Of a stretch of 22,968 nucleotides of DNA, positions 20,335 through 22,968 are shown piece after piece. The stretch comes from JBAVQS01 sp049694275 (GTDB lineage: Bacteria; Chloroflexota; Anaerolineae; UBA4142; SHND01). The stretch spans positions 1 through 22,968 of the forward strand of contig JBAVQS010000082.1 of NCBI GenBank assembly GCA_049694275.1, given 5' to 3'. The number at the start of each line of letters is the position of its first letter. The stretch's first letter is position 1. The translations under genes and the position numbers were made by a program. The notes below the pieces were generated by a model. The model was not told where the DNA came from, made no database searches, and saw only the letters and a program-made list of their open reading frames with translations.

Positions 20335-22146
20335 ATGCCTATACAAATTCTCTCTGAAGACCTTGCCGCAAAAATTGCCGCGGGCGAGGTGATCGAACGC
20401 CCCGCCTCGGTGGTCAAAGAGCTGGTCGAAAACTCGCTGGACGCCGGCGCCCGCGATATTCGCATCGAGGTGCGCGGGGGCGGCCAGCGGCTCCTGCGCG
20501 TGGCCGACGACGGCTGTGGCATCCCCGCGGCCGAGGTGCCCATCGCGTTTGCGCGGCACGCGACCAGCAAGCTGAAAAACGCCGACGATCTGTTTGCCAT
20601 CCGCACGCTGGGCTTTCGAGGCGAGGCGCTGCCCAGTATCGCCGCCGTTGCACGCTTGACCCTCATCACCCGCGCGCAGGGCCAGGAAAACGGGACGAAC
20701 TATAAAATCGAAGGGTCGCGCGTCCTGAGCCACCAGCCCTTTGGCGCGCCGCAGGGCACGGTCATCTCGGTGGAAGAGCTCTTTGGCAATGTGCCTGCGC
20801 GCTTGAAATTTATGAAAGCGCCGGGGAGCGAAGCGGCGCGCATCGCCGAACTGGTCAACGCCTTTGCGCTCGCCTATCCCCACGTCCGCTTTACCCTGGT
20901 CAACGATGGGCGTCTCCTCTTTCAATCGTATGGTAATGGCAAGTTGGCCGACGCGTTGAACAAGGTCTTTGGCGTGGAGACCGCACACGAGATGATCGAG
21001 GTTTCAAACCCCACCGATACAGGCTCTCTGGTCCAGGTTCACGGTTATATCTCTCCCCCTTCGATTCACCGCGGCACCCGCAAGCTCCAGTACCTCTTTG
21101 TGAACGGCCGCTGGGTCGAAGACCGTTCCATCTCACATGCCATTCTGGAAGCGTATCATACCCTGCTCATGGTCGGGCGCTTTCCGCTCTTTGTGCTCAA
21201 CATCCAGATCCCGCTGGATGCCGTCGACGTCAACGTCCATCCGACCAAGCAGCAGGTCCGGTTCCGCGAGCCGGGCGATGTGTATACGATGGTGCAGCGC
21301 ACCGTGCGCCGGGCGCTCACCGCCCACACGCCCATCCCGGTGCTGGGAACAAACACAGCGGGGCGACCACCGGCGACAGATGGCGACCATCGCGAGTCCC
21401 CTTGGGACCAGCCGCGACCGGAGGGAGTCCCCTTGGGACCAACCGCTAACAGCGACCGCAAAGAGTCCTCATGGGACCAGCCGCTAACAGCGACCGCAGG
21501 GAGTCCCCTTGAGACCAGTAGCCAGCCATCCCTGCCCACGGTCCACGCTCCACTGCCCGCTGCCGTGCCCATGCTGCGCGTTATCGGACAGATTGCCTCG
21601 ACCTATATCATCGCCGAGGGACCGGACGGCATGTACCTGGTGGACCAGCATGCAGCGCACGAGCGGGTGCTGTATGAACAGTTTATGGCCGAGCATGCGG
21701 CGCGGCGCTCTCCATCGCAAGAGCTCCTGCAGCCGGTCACGGTGGACCTGTCGCCCACTGCGTGGGCCATCTTTGCGGAACAGCACGAGGCGTTGGAGCA
21801 TGTGGGGTTTCGGATAGAGGGCTTTGGCGGCCAGACGATGATGCTACGCGCCGTGCCCGCGGTGTGCAAAAACCGCGACCCGCGCAAAATTCTGGGCGAG
21901 GTGCTCGACGAAATGGTGGAAGGGGCAGCCGCGCCGATGGCGCAGGACCAGGAAGCGCGGCTGATTACGAGCATCTGCAAAAGTGCGGCGGTCAAAGGGG
22001 GCCAGACACTCTCGCTCGACGAGATGCGCACCCTCATCCGCGACCTGGAAAAAACCACGTCGCCGCGCACCTGCCCCCATGGAAGACCGACCATGATTCA
22101 GTTGAACCTGGGGCAGTTGGAGAAAGAGTTCGGAAGACGGGGCTAG
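20335..22146 (+). CDS. mutL: DNA mismatch repair protein MutL (endonuclease type)
   Basis: A 603-residue MutL. The N-terminal GHKL ATPase shows IAAGEVIERPASVVKELVEN (residues 14-33), DDGCGI (58-63) and GFRGEAL (93-99). The C-terminal endonuclease domain keeps the metal motif DQHAAHERVLYE starting at residue 437 and CPHGRPT at 580-586, so this MutL should nick the new strand itself, as in bacteria without MutH; no mutS is in the window. Between residues about 340 and 400 is a linker made of a repeated nucleotide unit (21394-21517). The start is ATG 20335 with a weak ribosome-binding site (GCGAG). The 186-bp gap to the divergent DUF6391-like gene contains a possible -10 (TAAAAT, 20299-20304) with no good -35. 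Confidence 0.96.
   Translation: MPIQILSEDLAAKIAAGEVIERPASVVKELVENSLDAGARDIRIEVRGGGQRLLRVADDGCGIPAAEVPIAFARHATSKLKNADDLFAIRTLGFRGEALPSIAAVARLTLITRAQGQENGTNYKIEGSRVLSHQPFGAPQGTVISVEELFGNVPARLKFMKAPGSEAARIAELVNAFALAYPHVRFTLVNDGRLLFQSYGNGKLADALNKVFGVETAHEMIEVSNPTDTGSLVQVHGYISPPSIHRGTRKLQYLFVNGRWVEDRSISHAILEAYHTLLMVGRFPLFVLNIQIPLDAVDVNVHPTKQQVRFREPGDVYTMVQRTVRRALTAHTPIPVLGTNTAGRPPATDGDHRESPWDQPRPEGVPLGPTANSDRKESSWDQPLTATAGSPLETSSQPSLPTVHAPLPAAVPMLRVIGQIASTYIIAEGPDGMYLVDQHAAHERVLYEQFMAEHAARRSPSQELLQPVTVDLSPTAWAIFAEQHEALEHVGFRIEGFGGQTMMLRAVPAVCKNRDPRKILGEVLDEMVEGAAAPMAQDQEARLITSICKSAAVKGGQTLSLDEMRTLIRDLEKTTSPRTCPHGRPTMIQLNLGQLEKEFGRRG
21394..21517. repeat. Four-copy tandem repeat in the MutL linker, read in more than one frame
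   Basis: The 17-bp core GAGTCCCCTTGGGACCA lies at 21394 and 21425 (exact), 21463 (with two changes) and 21501 (with one change). Steps are 31, 38 and 38 bp. Copies 1 and 3 are read in the same frame (ESPWDQ, ESSWDQ), copies 2 and 4 in others (GVPLGP, GSPLET). The core includes the near-palindrome GTCCCCTTGGGAC. Between copies 2, 3 and 4 the spacer CCGCTAACAGCGACCGCA is shared. No stop codon arises in the frame used. Confidence 0.88.
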
Positions 22147-22150
22147 TTTT

Positions 22151-22648
22151 CTATTCCCCTGGATTCAAGAAATATTGGTCGCAGAGCTGTCGCAGCGCCG
22201 CGAGATCCTGCGCAACCTTTTGATTTCTCTCTATCTCCTCAAGCGAGTGGGGCACGCCGGATTCCGGCGATGTTCCCGGAAGAACATCCCAGATGCGTTT
22301 GCGTGAATCGCTGGCGCCCGTTTCCTCCTGAATCGTGCGGATCAACTCTCTAGCGCGGTGAACGATGGTAAGGCAGGCTTGCAGGTCCATCGCGCCATTG
22401 CGCAGTTGCCGCAGGAGCGCACACTGAAAGGCGCAGCAGGTGAACGGGCGGTCCCCATAGATCGAACAGGCGGAATCGACGTAGCAGGCGCAGGGGAGTT
22501 TGAAAGAGACCCGCTTGTCTTGTTCGTACAGGCACAACCCACGCGCGGTGGCAACCGGGATTTCGTCGGCCATCACGTCGACATGGTCGAACAGGACGCC
22601 GTTGCAGCACAGCCCGCAGGGCAGGCAGAGACTGGACGAGTCAGCCAC
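22151..22648 (-). CDS. YkgJ-family cysteine cluster protein
   Basis: A 165-residue protein with the Fe-S or zinc-type cysteine pattern of the YkgJ family: CLPCGLCC (residues 8-15) near the N-terminus, then CACYVDSACSIYGDRPFTCC (about 53-72) and CALL. The C-terminal half is helical and charged. The function is unknown; family members are thought to bind metal. The start used is GTG (22648-22646), which lies two bases from the TA next to the IS630 copy, and there is no ribosome-binding site in host DNA. The real start may have been lost or its expression may now depend on the element. Convergent with mutL, 4 bp apart. Confidence 0.8.
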   Translation of the reverse strand: MADSSSLCLPCGLCCNGVLFDHVDVMADEIPVATARGLCLYEQDKRVSFKLPCACYVDSACSIYGDRPFTCCAFQCALLRQLRNGAMDLQACLTIVHRARELIRTIQEETGASDSRKRIWDVLPGTSPESGVPHSLEEIERNQKVAQDLAALRQLCDQYFLNPGE

Positions 22649-22650
22649 TA

Positions 22651-22968
22651 GTACTCTGTCACATTAATAATGAGGGATAAAGTCGCTTGAGTTTGATGCG
22701 AGCATCGTCGGTCGTGAAACGCCAATCCACCGTAAGGTGTGCGGCATTGCGCTCTACTTCCCAAGCCGCGGTTTCTGCGGTCAGCTTCTCCGGGTCTGGA
22801 ATGCGTCGCGCCAAACACATGCGGCCCAACGCGCTCAGTTCGATTTCGGCCATGTTGAGCCAACTGCCATGCTTGGGGGTGTAATGAAACTCGAACCGGG
22901 ACGCCAAGCGCCGCGCCTCGGCCGGGGCAAAGGCTTCATAGAATGAGCCTGGCCCATGGGTGTTGAGA
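22651..22968 (-). mobile_element. IS630-family insertion sequence, one end (cut by window edge)
   Basis: The element's 3' side begins after TA at 22649-22650, the target dinucleotide of the IS630/Tc1 group. The terminal sequence (GTACTCTGTCACATTAATAA, 22651-22670) overlaps the transposase stop region, as is usual in compact elements. The other end lies beyond the window, so the boundaries and inverted repeats cannot be confirmed. Confidence 0.7.
22659..22968 (-). CDS. IS630-family transposase, C-terminal part (cut by window edge)
   Basis: The open frame runs in from the right edge and ends at TGA (22661-22659), giving about 103 residues. It carries the C-terminal DDE region of IS630 transposases: LNTHGPGSFYEAFAPAEARR, then FEFHYTPKHGSWLNMAEIEL, where NMAEIE supplies the final catalytic glutamate. 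The end, about 55 residues after it, is the normal length. There is no frameshift in the part seen, so the element may still be active. A start inside the window would remove the catalytic domain, so it is treated as partial. Confidence 0.9.
   Translation of the reverse strand, partial: LNTHGPGSFYEAFAPAEARRLASRFEFHYTPKHGSWLNMAEIELSALGRMCLARRIPDPEKLTAETAAWEVERNAAHLTVDWRFTTDDARIKLKRLYPSLLM

Overview
The window looks like chromosomal DNA of a moderately high-GC bacterium, most likely a member of the Chloroflexota (Anaerolineae-like). This placement is an inference from the gene families (a DUF6391-type protein beside holA, clusters of small DinB, VOC and RibD-like enzymes), the GAAC-N4-GTTC type of LexA operator and the many dispersed palindromic repeats. 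No rRNA or tRNA gene was seen.

Layout. (1) 1-461: 3' end of a zinc-type alcohol dehydrogenase/quinone reductase. (2) 493-7404: a type III-like restriction-modification locus. It holds a large beta-class DNA methyltransferase with a low-GC, apparently exchanged target-recognition region, a GIY-YIG nuclease-like protein, a broken copy of the first 27 codons of the restriction gene, a two-gene cassette (small unknown protein plus nucleotidyltransferase), and a helicase-nuclease Res subunit. (3) 7449-9158: a dienelactone-hydrolase-like enzyme and two unknown membrane proteins. (4) 9506-15345: an accessory cluster of small stress or detoxification-type enzymes (DinB fold, VOC/PhnB, peptidase E, RibD/DHFR-like, P-loop kinase, HicB-DinB fusion) with gene fragments left by past recombination. 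(5) 15346-16063: an AT-richer non-coding stretch with repeats. (6) 16064-18604: lexA and a divergently spaced but co-oriented FtsK-like motor gene with a small proline-rich membrane partner, both behind promoters carrying two LexA-box-like sites. (7) 18631-22146: holA and a DUF6391-like gene on the minus strand, then mutL on the plus strand. (8) 22151-22968: a YkgJ-like cysteine-cluster protein on the minus strand with an IS630-type transposase inserted right at its start codon.

Three themes stand out. First, four promoters (double-VOC gene, peptidase E gene, lexA, FtsK-like gene) carry LexA-like operators directly on or beside the -10 element, so the window contains a local SOS regulon of unusual content. 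Second, the restriction-modification locus shows modular assembly: a swapped recognition domain and a nucleotidyltransferase cassette bracketed by two copies of the Res 5' end. Third, palindromic or tandem repeats of dispersed type sit inside the reading frames of the methyltransferase, Res and MutL, always in presumed linkers and without breaking the frame.
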